Part shown: positions 34,106-44,058 of the stretch, in pieces
How the letters are laid out: each line of letters opens with the position of its first letter
Position numbering within the stretch: position 1 is the first letter of the stretch
DNA from: an uncultured Methylococcaceae bacterium
GTDB lineage: Bacteria; Pseudomonadota; Gammaproteobacteria; Methylococcales; Methylomonadaceae
Assembly: GCA_903945375.1 (NCBI GenBank)
Contig: CAJAVP010000082.1
Location: forward strand, 1-64,000
DNA: 64,000 nucleotides
Reading direction: 5' to 3'
Position numbers and translations under genes: made by a program
The notes under the pieces: generated by a model
Seen by the model: only the letters and a program-made list of their open reading frames with translations
Told to the model about the DNA's origin: nothing
The model's database searches: none

Positions 34106-34741
34106 GTGGCAAACATTATTACCCGTAAATCTGTAATGACGCTTTTTTCATCCCCCACCTGCCCAATGAGCCACTGTGCGCGTTTTGTGCTGCATGAAAA
34201 AGCCATTACTGCCGATATAGAATACTACGACCCCGCAAATCCACCTGAAGATTTACTGGAGCTCAATCCAACTGGGGTTTCTCCCACGCTCATTGAACGA
34301 GAACTGGTGCTTTACGATTCTCGTATTATTATGGAATATCTGGATGAACGCTTCCCACATCCGCCGTTACATCAAATGGATCCGGTCTCAAGAGCAACGG
34401 CCAGAATGTTAATTAAACGAATCGACCAAGATTGGTATCAACTGCTTGACGAAATTATTAATTCTGGTGAAAAAAAATCGGCTCGCGCCAAAAAAATGCT
34501 CAGAGAAAGCCTGTTAGTCTCCGCACCAATTTTTGCGGCTAGACCTTTTTTCATGAGTGATGAATTCTCTTTAATTGACTGCGTGATTGCACCATTATTA
34601 TGGCGTTTACCCAGCATTGGCGTGGATGTCACCACCCATAATGATGTCATTAATAACTACGCACAGCGCATGTTTAAACGACCCGCATTTAAACGTAGCT
34701 TAAGTGATGCTGAAAAAGAAATGGTGGAAATCATCAAATGA
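34106..34741 (+). CDS. sspA: stringent starvation protein A
   Basis: SspA is a glutathione-transferase-fold protein that binds RNA polymerase under starvation. The GTG at 34106 gives 211 aa; residues 7-14 (TRKSVMTL) align with the E. coli N-terminus (NKRSVMTLF), and AGAGG lies nine bases upstream, so this start is preferred over ATG at 34061. LNPTGVSPTL and IIMEYLDERFPHPPL are family hallmarks. It overlaps sspB by four bases and follows petABC, the conserved order. Confidence 0.92.
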   Translation: MANIITRKSVMTLFSSPTCPMSHCARFVLHEKAITADIEYYDPANPPEDLLELNPTGVSPTLIERELVLYDSRIIMEYLDERFPHPPLHQMDPVSRATARMLIKRIDQDWYQLLDEIINSGEKKSARAKKMLRESLLVSAPIFAARPFFMSDEFSLIDCVIAPLLWRLPSIGVDVTTHNDVINNYAQRMFKRPAFKRSLSDAEKEMVEIIK

Positions 34742-35115
34742 TCGCGCTCAAACCTTACTTATTACGCGCCATCTATGAATGGATTGTTGACAATGATCTA
34801 ACCCCGCACCTGTTAGTTGATGCCAACTACCCTAATGTTTATGTCCCTCAGGAATTTGTTGAAGATGGTAAAATTGTTTTAAACTTACGTCCCCAAGCCA
34901 TACAAGGCTTGTCGATTGGCAACGACGAAGTGCTGTTCAATGCGCGTTTTAATGGCATGCCAACACAAATCGCAACGCCTATGGGATCAATACTCGCCAT
35001 TTACGCCAAAGAAAATGGTCGGGGAATGGTTTTTGATCCTGAAGATGCCCCGCCACCTGAAGATGTGCCAGAAAAAAAACCACCCAAAAAGTCTCACTTA
35101 AGAGTGGTGAAATAA
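34738..35115 (+). CDS. sspB: ClpXP specificity-enhancing factor SspB
   Basis: SspB tethers ssrA-tagged proteins to ClpXP. The 125 aa product has the substrate-binding domain (about 1-105; HLLVDANYPNVYVP, NLRPQAIQGL) and the acidic-proline linker ending in KKSHLRVVK, whose LRVVK end is the ClpX-docking motif of the family. It overlaps sspA by four bases. Confidence 0.95.
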   Translation: MIALKPYLLRAIYEWIVDNDLTPHLLVDANYPNVYVPQEFVEDGKIVLNLRPQAIQGLSIGNDEVLFNARFNGMPTQIATPMGSILAIYAKENGRGMVFDPEDAPPPEDVPEKKPPKKSHLRVVK

Positions 35116-35134
35116 TAAAACTGTCAATAAAGGC

Positions 35135-35166
35135 AAGACACTAACCATGCTGGGTGGTTTTGTCTT
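35135..35166 (+). terminator. hairpin after sspB
   Basis: AAGACA (35135-35140) pairs with TGTCTT (35161-35166), with an inner AACC/GGTT stem. A short T run lies inside the 3' arm. It is placed 20 bases after sspB and is a plausible though imperfect terminator. Confidence 0.5.
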
Positions 35167-35395
35167 CAGTTCATCATTTTTGGAAGCGCTCCTATTCTAG
35201 CCTCAGTCTCATACAGGCGAAAATGGGCTGTGAAATACGCAAATTCTGTTAGTCTCGCGCATTTATCCCGATTAAATCTAATTTTGTATGCTAAAATCCC
35301 AGCCGGCACGTAGGTAATGAAAAACCGGTTCTACTTGAACGACTATTCAAAAACAGCTGCCATATCATTTTAATTAACACCAAAAAGGTTTACAC

Positions 35396-35776
35396 ATGCA
35401 CGCATTAAAAAAATTAGTCATCGCTTTAGCATTAGCCGGTATGTCTACTGCTGTTTTAGCCGCTCCAGCCGGTGAAGCGCAAGTAAAAGCCGCTGCTGAA
35501 GGCGCTATTGCTAAAATCGAAGAAGCGGTCAACTTAGTCAGCACAGATGCTTCTAACAAAGAAGGCATCATTAACGCGATCAACGATGCACGTCAATTGC
35601 AAAAAGAATTCCGTTACGAAGGCACTGAGCGTATGCGCCAAAAAGCTAACGACAAACTCAGAGTTTCACGTGAAGCTTTTGAAAGCGGCGACACTAAAGC
35701 TGCTGAAGAAAAATTGAAAGAAGCGTTGGCTAATTTCGTAGAAATGAAAGCCATCTACGACGCAAACCATAAGTAA
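35396..35776 (+). CDS. small helical periplasmic protein of unknown function
   Basis: The product is 126 aa. A signal peptide ends at about residue 22 (AVLA/APAGEA). The rest is nearly all Ala, Glu, Lys-rich helix with no cysteine and one histidine (near the C-terminus), and it lacks Pro after the signal. A long promoter region and frequent, consistent codon choice suggest strong expression. It resembles small exported helical proteins (SMBP-like), but without their histidines metal binding is not supported. No family is recognised. Confidence 0.75.
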   Translation: MHALKKLVIALALAGMSTAVLAAPAGEAQVKAAAEGAIAKIEEAVNLVSTDASNKEGIINAINDARQLQKEFRYEGTERMRQKANDKLRVSREAFESGDTKAAEEKLKEALANFVEMKAIYDANHK

Positions 35777-35834
35777 GACTCAGCTCAGGATATTCACTCT
35801 AAGTCTCATTGGATTAGATGAGTCGATACGCTGT

Positions 35835-35870
35835 CTTAAACATCATATCTAACGCATAGTTATGTTTAAG
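35835..35870 (+). terminator. hairpin after the small helical protein
   Basis: CTTAAACAT (35835-35843) and ATGTTTAAG (35862-35870) form a 9-bp stem with an 18-base loop. It lies about 60 bases after the stop and has no T run, so termination is uncertain. Confidence 0.35.
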
Positions 35871-35910
35871 GCATCTGTATTATCCTGGGCTATTCGCTCA
35901 AATAGTGCCC

Positions 35911-36480
35911 ATGCAACGCTGTCAATGGAGTTTAACCAGCCCATTAGAAAGAGACTACCATGATTTTGAATGGGGAGTACCCGTTCATAACGATCGTGTA
36001 CTGTTTGAATTTATACTCTTAGAAGGCGCACAAGCCGGCTTGAGCTGGTTGACCATCCTAAAAAAGCGCGATGCCTATCGACTGGCCTTTGATCAGTTTA
36101 ACCCAGAAAACGTGGCTCGTTATCAGGACGCAAAAATCAACGCGCTATTAAGCAATCCAGGTATTGTAAGAAATCGTTTAAAAATAAACGCTGCGGTTTT
36201 AAACGCCCAAGTCGTCCTAAACATCCAACAAGAATTCGGGCAATTTGATGACTACCTTTGGCGTTTTGTTGATGGCAAACCCCAACAAAACCAATGGCGC
36301 ACTCATCACAATGTTCCTCAAACGACACCACAATCTGACGCACTCAGCAAAGATTTAAAAGCCCGGGGTTGTCAATTTGTAGGCAGCACCATTTGTTACG
36401 CCTTCATGCAAGCCATCGGCATGGTGAATGACCATACCATTGATTGCTTCAGACATTCGCAATTGCAAAATCTATCGTGA
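35911..36480 (+). CDS. tag: DNA-3-methyladenine glycosylase I
   Basis: Tag removes 3-methyladenine from alkylated DNA. The ATG at 35911 gives 189 aa starting MQRCQW, matching the E. coli start MERCGW; GTG at 35905 is an alternative. Zinc ligands are at the E. coli positions: Cys4, His17, His175 and Cys179. The EGAQAGLSWLTILKKR block is also conserved. The 3' end overlaps the convergent binding-protein gene by nine bases. Confidence 0.94.
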   Translation: MQRCQWSLTSPLERDYHDFEWGVPVHNDRVLFEFILLEGAQAGLSWLTILKKRDAYRLAFDQFNPENVARYQDAKINALLSNPGIVRNRLKINAAVLNAQVVLNIQQEFGQFDDYLWRFVDGKPQQNQWRTHHNVPQTTPQSDALSKDLKARGCQFVGSTICYAFMQAIGMVNDHTIDCFRHSQLQNLS

Positions 36481-37464
36481 CACGGGCAAATAATCTACTT
36501 TCAGCAAACCCGCCAATTCAACAGGCTTATGCAAAATACCGGCTTCAAGCATAATGTCAGCAATAGCCGTTGCGCTTTTCAATAAATAAGGTTCCGTTGT
36601 GCCCAACATTCGGATGTTATGCTCAAGATCAGACAGCACTAAGCTCTTAAATGTCACCATAACCTGCTCCGCTGGCAATTGAAAATGCGCTGCCATGCGG
36701 TACATTGCATCATCCGCATTAGTATTTAAATACTCAATCGCTTGCAAATGGACATTCACCATATGATGCAAAGCGGCGGAATGAGCGAAGTCCAACAACT
36801 CAGCACGGACAGCGAAAACATTGACCATCAAATCAGGCGGCACACTGCGCTTACACAAACGCACTCCGCCCAATTTCATAATTGCCAATGAAGCGGACTC
36901 ATAAGTTAGCACAGCATCAATCGCACCTCGCTGCCAAGCGTCCAGCTGTTGATCAACGGACAACTCAACTGGCATCACATCCGCCAAACTCAAATTAGCC
37001 ATTTGCAACACTTGGTGAAGCATCAATGCACCTAAAACACCTTCTTCAACCGCAATGCGGCATCCTTTGATAGCCGCTAGCTCTTTTATTTCTGGACGAA
37101 CCAAAAACTGACCAGCACCAGTAGAAATATCGCAAACCAGTATCACGGATAACGGAATACCCATTTCACGGGCACGTAAAACGTCAGCTAAAGTCAACCC
37201 GACACCATCTAATTTCCCCTGCTCAAGCTGCCGTATAGAGTCACTAATGGATTGGGTTTGTATCAAGTTAATCAGTTTGTCATCTGACCAACCCAATGAA
37301 TGAGCCAATAAAGTAGGCTCATAACCCGGCCAATCATGAAATCCGATATTAATGGCCAGATTTTTAGCGAGACAACTAGGCAATAGCGGCATCAACGCGC
37401 CAGTAGCCAATAAACTAAGAAATTGGCGACGTGAGTAGGCACGGGTATTACAAAAAGTTGTCAT
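36472..37464 (-). CDS. orphan SsuA/NMT1-type ABC substrate-binding lipoprotein
   Basis: The 330 aa product starts with a twin-arginine-like SRRQFLS (residues 11-17) and a lipobox-like LPSC (Cys31), so it may be a Tat-exported lipoprotein. The rest is an NMT1/SsuA periplasmic binding fold: INIGFHDWPGYEP at the start and GKLDGVGLTLADVLRA further in. NMT1 relatives bind nitrate, sulfonates, taurine or thiamine precursors; the ligand here is unknown. No ATPase or permease gene is adjacent, which suggests a partner elsewhere or a sensor role. Confidence 0.8.
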   Translation of the reverse strand: MTTFCNTRAYSRRQFLSLLATGALMPLLPSCLAKNLAINIGFHDWPGYEPTLLAHSLGWSDDKLINLIQTQSISDSIRQLEQGKLDGVGLTLADVLRAREMGIPLSVILVCDISTGAGQFLVRPEIKELAAIKGCRIAVEEGVLGALMLHQVLQMANLSLADVMPVELSVDQQLDAWQRGAIDAVLTYESASLAIMKLGGVRLCKRSVPPDLMVNVFAVRAELLDFAHSAALHHMVNVHLQAIEYLNTNADDAMYRMAAHFQLPAEQVMVTFKSLVLSDLEHNIRMLGTTEPYLLKSATAIADIMLEAGILHKPVELAGLLKVDYLPVSR

Positions 37465-37840
37465 GGTTACAGGGGAAGTGGGTTTTTAAGCAATTGGCAT
37501 AAAGCGGATGAAATAGATTTACAATAACGCTTAAGCTTATGAGTTTACTGAAAATAATTTAGTCTATTGACATTGATATTCTGAATCCACCATTATAAAT
37601 CAGAAATCAATCCACCGCCCAACGCAAAAAATGAATTTCTGATTTTTATAGTTAGTACAAGAATAAAGTGTAGCCTTTATAAATTAAGATAGTATGCTCA
37701 TGAATACATTACTATTATCCGACTTTACAGGCAGACTTACAGGTTTAGTGGCTACCCGCCAAGCCTTTGTCCAAGTGTAATAACACCCTGAAGCTCACCT
37801 GAATAATTATGTTTTATTAACCCCGTTAGGAGATACCAAC
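37465..37840. other. intergenic region before the Gfo/Idh gene
   Basis: No credible gene is present (a 28-codon reading frame ending at 37780 has no support). AATCAGAAAT (37598-37607) and ATTTCTGATT (37635-37644) form a 10-bp inverted repeat followed by TTTAT, which looks like a free-standing terminator. TTGACA at 37567-37572 with CATTAT 18 bases later could be a promoter. TTAGGAG precedes the next start. Confidence 0.4.
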
Positions 37841-38851
37841 ATGACTCATCAAACTCAATTGCGCTGGGGAATTCTGGGCGCAGCTCGCATCAATGAACGC
37901 TTAATGCCTGCCATTGCTGACGCACAAAATGCCCAATTATTGGGGATTGCCAGTCGTCGTCAAGGCGCAGCTGCGGAAACGCTTGCTCGCTACGCGCAGC
38001 AACTGAGCAACATATCAACCTACGATCGACTTGAGGATTTACTCGTCGACCCGCGCATTGATGCCGTTTATTTACCATTGGCCAATCACGAGCACGCCGA
38101 GTGGACATTACGCGCCATCGAGCACGGCAAACATGTCCTCTGTGAAAAACCAATGGCACTTGATACACACTCTATTGAAACAATTATCGAAGCGGCTAAA
38201 CATCATCAAGTTACGGTTATGGAAGGCTTCATGTATCGTTTTCATCCGCAACATGCGCGGGTGCGCGAATTACTTGATTCAGGATTGATTGGCGACATTC
38301 AATCTGTACGCGCTAGCTTTTCTTTTATGATGCGCCCCGCACGCATGTATCGCCTGCAAGAGCCGATAACTAACGGTGGTGGTGCGCTATGGGATATCGG
38401 TTGTTATGCGGTACATGCCATACGGCAATTTTTTCAACAGCCTGCCGTTGCCGTAACTGCTCTGTCCCATTATGCGGAAAGTGGCGCTGATATTGCCAGC
38501 AGTGGCGTCATTGATTTTGGCGCAGGAAAATTTGCACAATTTGATTTTAGCTTTGCCCGTGCTAGACGGTGTGAATATGAAATCATCGGTACTCAGGGTG
38601 GCATCACATGTCACACCGTCTGGCAACTACCGGGCGATGTACCGATGATTTCTTGGTGGACAGAAGACGGGCGACACGCACAAGAACGGCTACCGGCAAG
38701 TAATCATTTCCGCTTAGAAATTGAGCATTTTAGCGACTGCGTATTACAAGGCAAATCACCACAATTGAGTCTGGATGATGCGAAACAAAATTGCGAACTA
38801 CTCGTTGCCATTTGGCAATCAGCTGCCCAAGGTTGCCGCATTCTGTTGTAA
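37841..38851 (+). CDS. Gfo/Idh/MocA family oxidoreductase
   Basis: The 336 aa product is an NAD(P)-dependent oxidoreductase of the glucose-fructose oxidoreductase class. The Rossmann start WGILGAARI, the HGKHVLCEKPMA lysine motif (catalytic EKP) and a C-terminal alpha/beta domain (about 125-336) containing GGGALWDIGCY are visible. There is no signal peptide, so it is cytoplasmic. Substrate cannot be told; relatives act on sugars or dihydrodiols. It is monocistronic with an AGGAG ribosome binding site. Confidence 0.88.
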   Translation: MTHQTQLRWGILGAARINERLMPAIADAQNAQLLGIASRRQGAAAETLARYAQQLSNISTYDRLEDLLVDPRIDAVYLPLANHEHAEWTLRAIEHGKHVLCEKPMALDTHSIETIIEAAKHHQVTVMEGFMYRFHPQHARVRELLDSGLIGDIQSVRASFSFMMRPARMYRLQEPITNGGGALWDIGCYAVHAIRQFFQQPAVAVTALSHYAESGADIASSGVIDFGAGKFAQFDFSFARARRCEYEIIGTQGGITCHTVWQLPGDVPMISWWTEDGRHAQERLPASNHFRLEIEHFSDCVLQGKSPQLSLDDAKQNCELLVAIWQSAAQGCRILL

Positions 38852-38979
38852 TGCCTTATTTTCTTTTAATCCTTCTCAGCGCTTAAACAAAAAAACTGGA
38901 CATCGATATTTGCCTCAGGGATACTTGCCCAACTTGAATTAGCTATAACTCTAACAACAAACAGCACGGAGAAATCATC

Positions 38980-39765
38980 ATGGGTTTTATGCAAGGCAAA
39001 CGGGTTTTAATTGTAGGCTTGGCCAGTAATCGCTCTATCGCTTGGGGCATTGCCCAAGCCATGTTCCGCGAAGGCGCGGAGTTGGCGTTTACCTTTCAAA
39101 ATGACAAACTGCAAAGCAGGGTCGTGGAAATGGCGACGGAATGTGAATCTAACATCACGATCGAATGTGATGTCAGCAATGATGATCATATCGATAATGT
39201 TTTCAAAGTGTTAGGCGAACATTGGGATAGTTTGGACTGCATCGTACATTCTGTTGCCTTTGCACCGCGTGATGCGCTGGATGGCGATTATGTCAATGCG
39301 ACAACACGCGATAACTTCCGCGTTGCCCACGATATTAGTTCTTACAGTTTTACTGCCTTAGCAAAAGCCGGACGTGCCATGATGGCGGGACGTAATGGCT
39401 CATTACTTACCTTAACGTATTTGGGCGCAGAACGAGCTATCCCAAATTACAATGTCATGGGGGTTGCAAAAGCCAGTTTGGAAGCCAATGTCCGTTATAT
39501 GGCGGTTGCCTTAGGTGCTGAAGGCATTCGTGTCAATGCCATTTCTGCCGGTCCTATTCGCACCTTAGCCGCCTCTGGCATTAATAACTTCAAAGCCATG
39601 CTCAATAAAGCCGCCGACACCTCGCCGCTTAAACGCAATGTCAGTATTGAAGAAGTGGGCAATGCCGCTGCTTTCTTATGCTCAGATTTAGCCTCAGGTA
39701 TTACCGGCGAAATCACTTACGTCGATTGTGGCTACAATATCGCCGGTTTAGCGTCAGCTTCGTAA
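38980..39765 (+). CDS. fabI: enoyl-[acyl-carrier-protein] reductase (NADH)
   Basis: FabI reduces enoyl-ACP in the last step of each fatty acid elongation cycle. The 261 aa SDR-family product has [15 protein letters not shown] at the NAD site and the FabI-type Tyr-x6-Lys in [14 protein letters not shown], with the [13 protein letters not shown] loop that lies over triclosan-like inhibitors in relatives. ACGGAGAA precedes the start. It is monocistronic. Confidence 0.95.
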   Translation: MGFMQGKRVLIVGLASNRSIAWGIAQAMFREGAELAFTFQNDKLQSRVVEMATECESNITIECDVSNDDHIDNVFKVLGEHWDSLDCIVHSVAFAPRDALDGDYVNATTRDNFRVAHDISSYSFTALAKAGRAMMAGRNGSLLTLTYLGAERAIPNYNVMGVAKASLEANVRYMAVALGAEGIRVNAISAGPIRTLAASGINNFKAMLNKAADTSPLKRNVSIEEVGNAAAFLCSDLASGITGEITYVDCGYNIAGLASAS

Positions 39766-39791
39766 CACATCTGCCGCATAATGACAGTAAA

Positions 39792-39834
39792 CCACGACAC
39801 ATGAACACGCTACTCACCAGAAAATGTGTCGTGG
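39792..39834 (+). terminator. hairpin after fabI
   Basis: CCACGACACAT (39792-39802) and ATGTGTCGTGG (39824-39834) form a perfect 11-bp stem with a 21-base loop, about 26 bases after the fabI stop. No T run follows, so it may be a stabilising 3' structure instead of a terminator. Confidence 0.5.
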
Positions 39835-40014
39835 AATCGGCTAAAAATACGTTATAAAACGTCTCTATTTAGAAAAATAGCCGATTAAATCAATACGGAT
39901 AGCACTTTCCTACTTGCCTTTCCGACCAAAATGCTCCATATTTTAAGCCAATGTATTTCTCAGCAGATTTTTATAAACTCAATAAAACCTGTGCCGTGTT
40001 AATGGATAGCGATA

Positions 40015-42840
40015 ATGACTGAACTGCTTAAACTTTTTCAAGAATCCTCTGCCTTGTACGGCAGCAACGCCAGTTTTATTGAAAACTTATACGAACGATT
40101 CTTAGAAGACCCAGAATCCGTTGAAACGAGTTGGCAGCACCATTTTAAAACCATTCAGCAAAACATTGATTTTGAGACACCTCACAGCCCTATTGTTGAG
40201 CGTTTTGCCGAGTTAGCTCTTAAAACACCCAATCGTCTCGCGCAAATTCAAGGCTTTACCGAAGAAAGTGTCAAAAAACAATCCGCCGTCGCACGACTCA
40301 TCAATCACTATCGTGTACGCGGACATCAAATCGCCAATACTAATCCGTTAGGCAAAACTGCACAGCAACCGATTGACATGGATCCGTCCTACTACGGTCT
40401 CTCCGAGCCGGACATGGAAACCTTGTTTGATACCGGTGCGTTATATGGCGTTGATCGCCTTCCGTTACGCAAGATTATCGCCAACCTGAAAGATACTTAC
40501 TGTGGCAGTATCGGCTCAGAGTTTATGCACATTGATGATACGCATATCCGGCGTTGGTTGATTAACCGCTTAGAAAGCCCCAAAGCCAATCAAGCTTTGG
40601 ATGCAGAACAAAAACGCTGGATTTTAAAACTGCTGACAGCGGCTGAGGGCATTGAAACACACCTGCAAAACAAATTTGTTGGTCAAAAACGTTTTTCTCT
40701 GGAAGGCGGCGAATCGCTCATCCCCGTATTGGATGAATTAATCCAACGCGCTGGCAGTAAAGGCGTGAAAGAAATTGTTATCGGCATGGCGCATCGCGGT
40801 CGGCTGAATGTTTTGGTCAATATTTTAGGTAAGAGTCCGGCCAGTTTATTTGAAGAATTTGCTGGTAATTACACGCTCGCGCCCGGTATGAGTTCTGGTG
40901 ATGTTAAATATCACATGGGCTTCTCTTCAAATATTGGGACACCTGGCGGTGCGGTGCATTTAGCCTTGGCATTTAATCCATCACATCTGGAAATTATCAA
41001 TCCTGTCGTCGAAGGCTCAGTCAAAGCGCGTCAAGATCGTGCCGGTGAAAATGGGCAAGCCACTGTCATTCCCGTCTTAATCCACGGCGATGCGGCTTTT
41101 GCCGGTCAAGGCATTGTCATGGAAACTTTAAATATGTCACAAACCCGGGCTTTTTCAACGGGTGGCACGATTCACATTGTCATTAATAACCAGATTGGGT
41201 TTACCACCAGTCATCCCCAAGATGCCCGCTCAACGCCGTATTGCACCGATGTTGCACGCATGATTCAAGCACCAGTATTTCATGTCAATGGCGATGATCC
41301 AGAAGCCGTCTTATTGGTCACCCAACTAGCGGTTGATTACCGCATGACTTTTAATAAAGATGTTGTGATTGATCTTATTTGCTATCGCCGCTTAGGTCAT
41401 AACGAAGCCGATGAACCGGCGGCAACACAACCTGTGATGTATAAAAAAATTCGCAAACATAAAACCACGCGCAAGCTGTACGCGGAAAAATTGATTGCAG
41501 AACACATCATTGATAATGCTCAAGCCGTAGCTATGAGCCAAGATTATCAGCAATTACTGGAGGCTGGTGAAATTGTATCCAGACCTGTCTTAGACAGTCA
41601 TAGTTACTCTTATAGTACGCAATGGAATCAATTTTTAAATAAATATTGGGATACGCCTTGCGATACCACCGTTTCTTTAGACCGCCTACGCTTATGCAAT
41701 GACCGTATGCAACGCCTGCCAGCCGGTTTTGAATTACATCCGCGTGTTGCCAAAGTTATGGAAAATCGCCGCAAAATGGCGGCGGGTGCGATGCCATTAG
41801 ATTGGGGGTTTGCCGAAAATTTGGCTTATGCCAGTTTAGTTATGGATAAACACGCGATTCGCCTAACCGGTCAAGATGTTGGACGCGGTACGTTTGTGCA
41901 TCGTCATGCCGTGCTTCACAACCAACTAAATGGCAAAACCCATGTCCCGCTGAAAAATTTGGATGTCGAGCAAGGACGGGCAGATATTTTTGATTCCTTA
42001 CTGTCTGAGGCCGGTGTACTCGGTTTTGAATACGGGTATAGCACCACAACCCCAAACACCTTAGTGATTTGGGAAGCGCAATTTGGTGATTTCGCCAACG
42101 GTGCTCAAGTATTGATTGATCAATTTATCAGCTCCGGCGAAACCAAATGGGGACGTTTGTGCGGTTTAATTATGCTGCTGCCACATGGTTTTGAAGGTCA
42201 AGGGCCTGAGCATTCCTCCGCACGCCTAGAACGTTATTTACAACTGTGTGCCGAACACAATATGCAAGTGTGTTATCCCACTACGCCGGCACAGATTTTT
42301 CATTTATTGCGTCGCCAATTATTAAGACCTTACCGCAAACCTTTGATTGTGATGAGTCCTAAAAGCCTATTGCGTCATAAATTGGCAATCTCCACGCTCG
42401 AAGATTTAACCAGTGAACAATTCAAACCTATCATTGGTGAACAAGACGATATCAATCCTAAAAAAGTAACACGACTGGTTTTCTGTGCTGGCAAAGTGTA
42501 TTACGACTTACTTGAAGCCCGTCGTGAAACAGATCTTAAGCACGTTGCAATCGCTCGAATTGAGCAACTTTACCCGTTTCCCATAGAACTTTTTAAAGCA
42601 CAAATAGCGCAGTATCCACATTTGAAAGAATTTGTCTGGTGTCAGGAAGAAGCGAAAAACCAAGGGGCTTGGTATAACTCCGGTCATCATTTTACCGACA
42701 ATCTACCTCCGCACATTAAAGTCACTTACGCTGGGCGAAAAGCATCTGCCTCCCCTGCCGTCGGTAGTTTTCACGTCCATATAGAACAACAAAAAGCCGT
42801 TGTCCAAGCCGCGCTTTTTGGAACACCATCAGGAATATAA
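40015..42840 (+). CDS. sucA: 2-oxoglutarate dehydrogenase E1 component
   Basis: E1 decarboxylates 2-oxoglutarate with thiamine diphosphate and passes succinyl to lipoyl-E2. The 941 aa length is normal. It has the N-terminal E2-binding helix ([20 protein letters not shown]), the [10 protein letters not shown] and [12 protein letters not shown] blocks, the ThDP region [10 protein letters not shown] and [12 protein letters not shown]. Nothing looks degraded. One base separates it from sucB. Confidence 0.95.
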   Translation: MTELLKLFQESSALYGSNASFIENLYERFLEDPESVETSWQHHFKTIQQNIDFETPHSPIVERFAELALKTPNRLAQIQGFTEESVKKQSAVARLINHYRVRGHQIANTNPLGKTAQQPIDMDPSYYGLSEPDMETLFDTGALYGVDRLPLRKIIANLKDTYCGSIGSEFMHIDDTHIRRWLINRLESPKANQALDAEQKRWILKLLTAAEGIETHLQNKFVGQKRFSLEGGESLIPVLDELIQRAGSKGVKEIVIGMAHRGRLNVLVNILGKSPASLFEEFAGNYTLAPGMSSGDVKYHMGFSSNIGTPGGAVHLALAFNPSHLEIINPVVEGSVKARQDRAGENGQATVIPVLIHGDAAFAGQGIVMETLNMSQTRAFSTGGTIHIVINNQIGFTTSHPQDARSTPYCTDVARMIQAPVFHVNGDDPEAVLLVTQLAVDYRMTFNKDVVIDLICYRRLGHNEADEPAATQPVMYKKIRKHKTTRKLYAEKLIAEHIIDNAQAVAMSQDYQQLLEAGEIVSRPVLDSHSYSYSTQWNQFLNKYWDTPCDTTVSLDRLRLCNDRMQRLPAGFELHPRVAKVMENRRKMAAGAMPLDWGFAENLAYASLVMDKHAIRLTGQDVGRGTFVHRHAVLHNQLNGKTHVPLKNLDVEQGRADIFDSLLSEAGVLGFEYGYSTTTPNTLVIWEAQFGDFANGAQVLIDQFISSGETKWGRLCGLIMLLPHGFEGQGPEHSSARLERYLQLCAEHNMQVCYPTTPAQIFHLLRRQLLRPYRKPLIVMSPKSLLRHKLAISTLEDLTSEQFKPIIGEQDDINPKKVTRLVFCAGKVYYDLLEARRETDLKHVAIARIEQLYPFPIELFKAQIAQYPHLKEFVWCQEEAKNQGAWYNSGHHFTDNLPPHIKVTYAGRKASASPAVGSFHVHIEQQKAVVQAALFGTPSGI

Positions 42841-42841
42841 T

Positions 42842-44056
42842 ATGAGCATAGAAGTCCGCGTCCCCAATTTACCCGAATCCGTATCAGATGCCACGGTTGT
42901 TAACTGGCATAAAAAAGCCGGTGATAACGTCAATAAAAACGAAAGTTTAGTTGACCTTGAAACCGACAAAGTGGTATTGGAAGTCACTGCGCCAGAATCT
43001 GGCTTATTACAGGAAATACTCACCGCCACCGGTGCAGTTGTGACCAGTGGTGAATTAATGGCTTTGATAAGCGCAGGTAGTGCGACCGTCACGCCCGCGC
43101 AAACCAGCGAGGCAATCCCTCAAGCCACAGCAGAAACGCCTTTAAGCCCCTCGGTACGTAGATTGATTAATGAAAATACCTTAAACCCCGCCGAAATTAT
43201 TGGCACTGGCAAGAGTGGTCGTTTAACTAAAACCGACGTTTTAGATCATCTGAATAAGCAATCCCACAGTCCAACAGCGACCACAACCGAGACCCCAATC
43301 CCCGCAAGCGCTATCAGCCCCGTCATTGAATTAAGTACCACGCCGGCGTCTAACCTGCGCCCTGAACAACGTGTCCCAATGACACGCTTGCGAGCCAAAG
43401 TTGCTGAACGCTTATTACAAGCCCAGCAAAATGCCGCGATGCTGACCACTTTCAATGAAGTGAATATGCAAAACGTCATTGATTTACGCAATCAATACAA
43501 AACTCGCTTTGAACAAAAGCACAATGTCAAACTGGGTTTTATGTCGTTTTTTGTCAAAGCCTCGGTAGAAGCCCTAAAAAAATTCCCGGCTATCAACGCC
43601 TCGATTGATGGTAATGACATTATTTACCACGGTTACTATGACTTAGGCATTGCCGTAAGCACACCACGCGGACTAATCGTGCCTGTCTTACATGATGTCG
43701 ATCAGCTGGATTTTGCTGGCATCGAAAAAAGTATCGTCGATTACGGCGAAAAAGCCCGTGCCGGCACGTTAAGTTACGATGATTTAAAAGGCGGTACGTT
43801 TACGATTACCAATGGCGGCGTATTTGGTTCCATGTTATCTACGCCTATATTAAATCCACCGCAATGTGCTATTTTAGGTATGCACGCTATTAAAGACCGT
43901 GCGGTTGTTGAAAACGGTCAAATTGTTATCCGCCCGATCATGTATCTGGCACTTTCTTATGACCACCGCTTGGTCGATGGTCGCGAAGCCGTACAATTTT
44001 TAGTCACGATAAAAGAATGCTTGGAAGCACCCGCCCACCTACTTCTTAATATTTAG
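42842..44056 (+). CDS. sucB: 2-oxoglutarate dehydrogenase E2 (dihydrolipoamide succinyltransferase)
   Basis: E2 transfers succinyl groups to CoA and forms the core of the complex. The ATG at 42842 starts the canonical [18 protein letters not shown]. The 404 aa product has one lipoyl domain with the lipoylated Lys in ETDKVVLEV, a peripheral subunit-binding domain ([14 protein letters not shown]...GRLTKTDVL) and a catalytic domain with [13 protein letters not shown]. It is complete. lpd-like follows after two bases. Confidence 0.95.
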   Translation: MSIEVRVPNLPESVSDATVVNWHKKAGDNVNKNESLVDLETDKVVLEVTAPESGLLQEILTATGAVVTSGELMALISAGSATVTPAQTSEAIPQATAETPLSPSVRRLINENTLNPAEIIGTGKSGRLTKTDVLDHLNKQSHSPTATTTETPIPASAISPVIELSTTPASNLRPEQRVPMTRLRAKVAERLLQAQQNAAMLTTFNEVNMQNVIDLRNQYKTRFEQKHNVKLGFMSFFVKASVEALKKFPAINASIDGNDIIYHGYYDLGIAVSTPRGLIVPVLHDVDQLDFAGIEKSIVDYGEKARAGTLSYDDLKGGTFTITNGGVFGSMLSTPILNPPQCAILGMHAIKDRAVVENGQIVIRPIMYLALSYDHRLVDGREAVQFLVTIKECLEAPAHLLLNI

Positions 44057-44058
44057 TT

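Noticed and set aside
35396-35776. SmbP-type metal-binding protein
   Set aside because: Size and signal peptide fit, but the mature part has only one histidine and no repeats of metal-binding residues.
37694-37780. 28-codon reading frame in the intergenic region
   Set aside because: No ribosome binding site, no recognisable product and its length is expected by chance.
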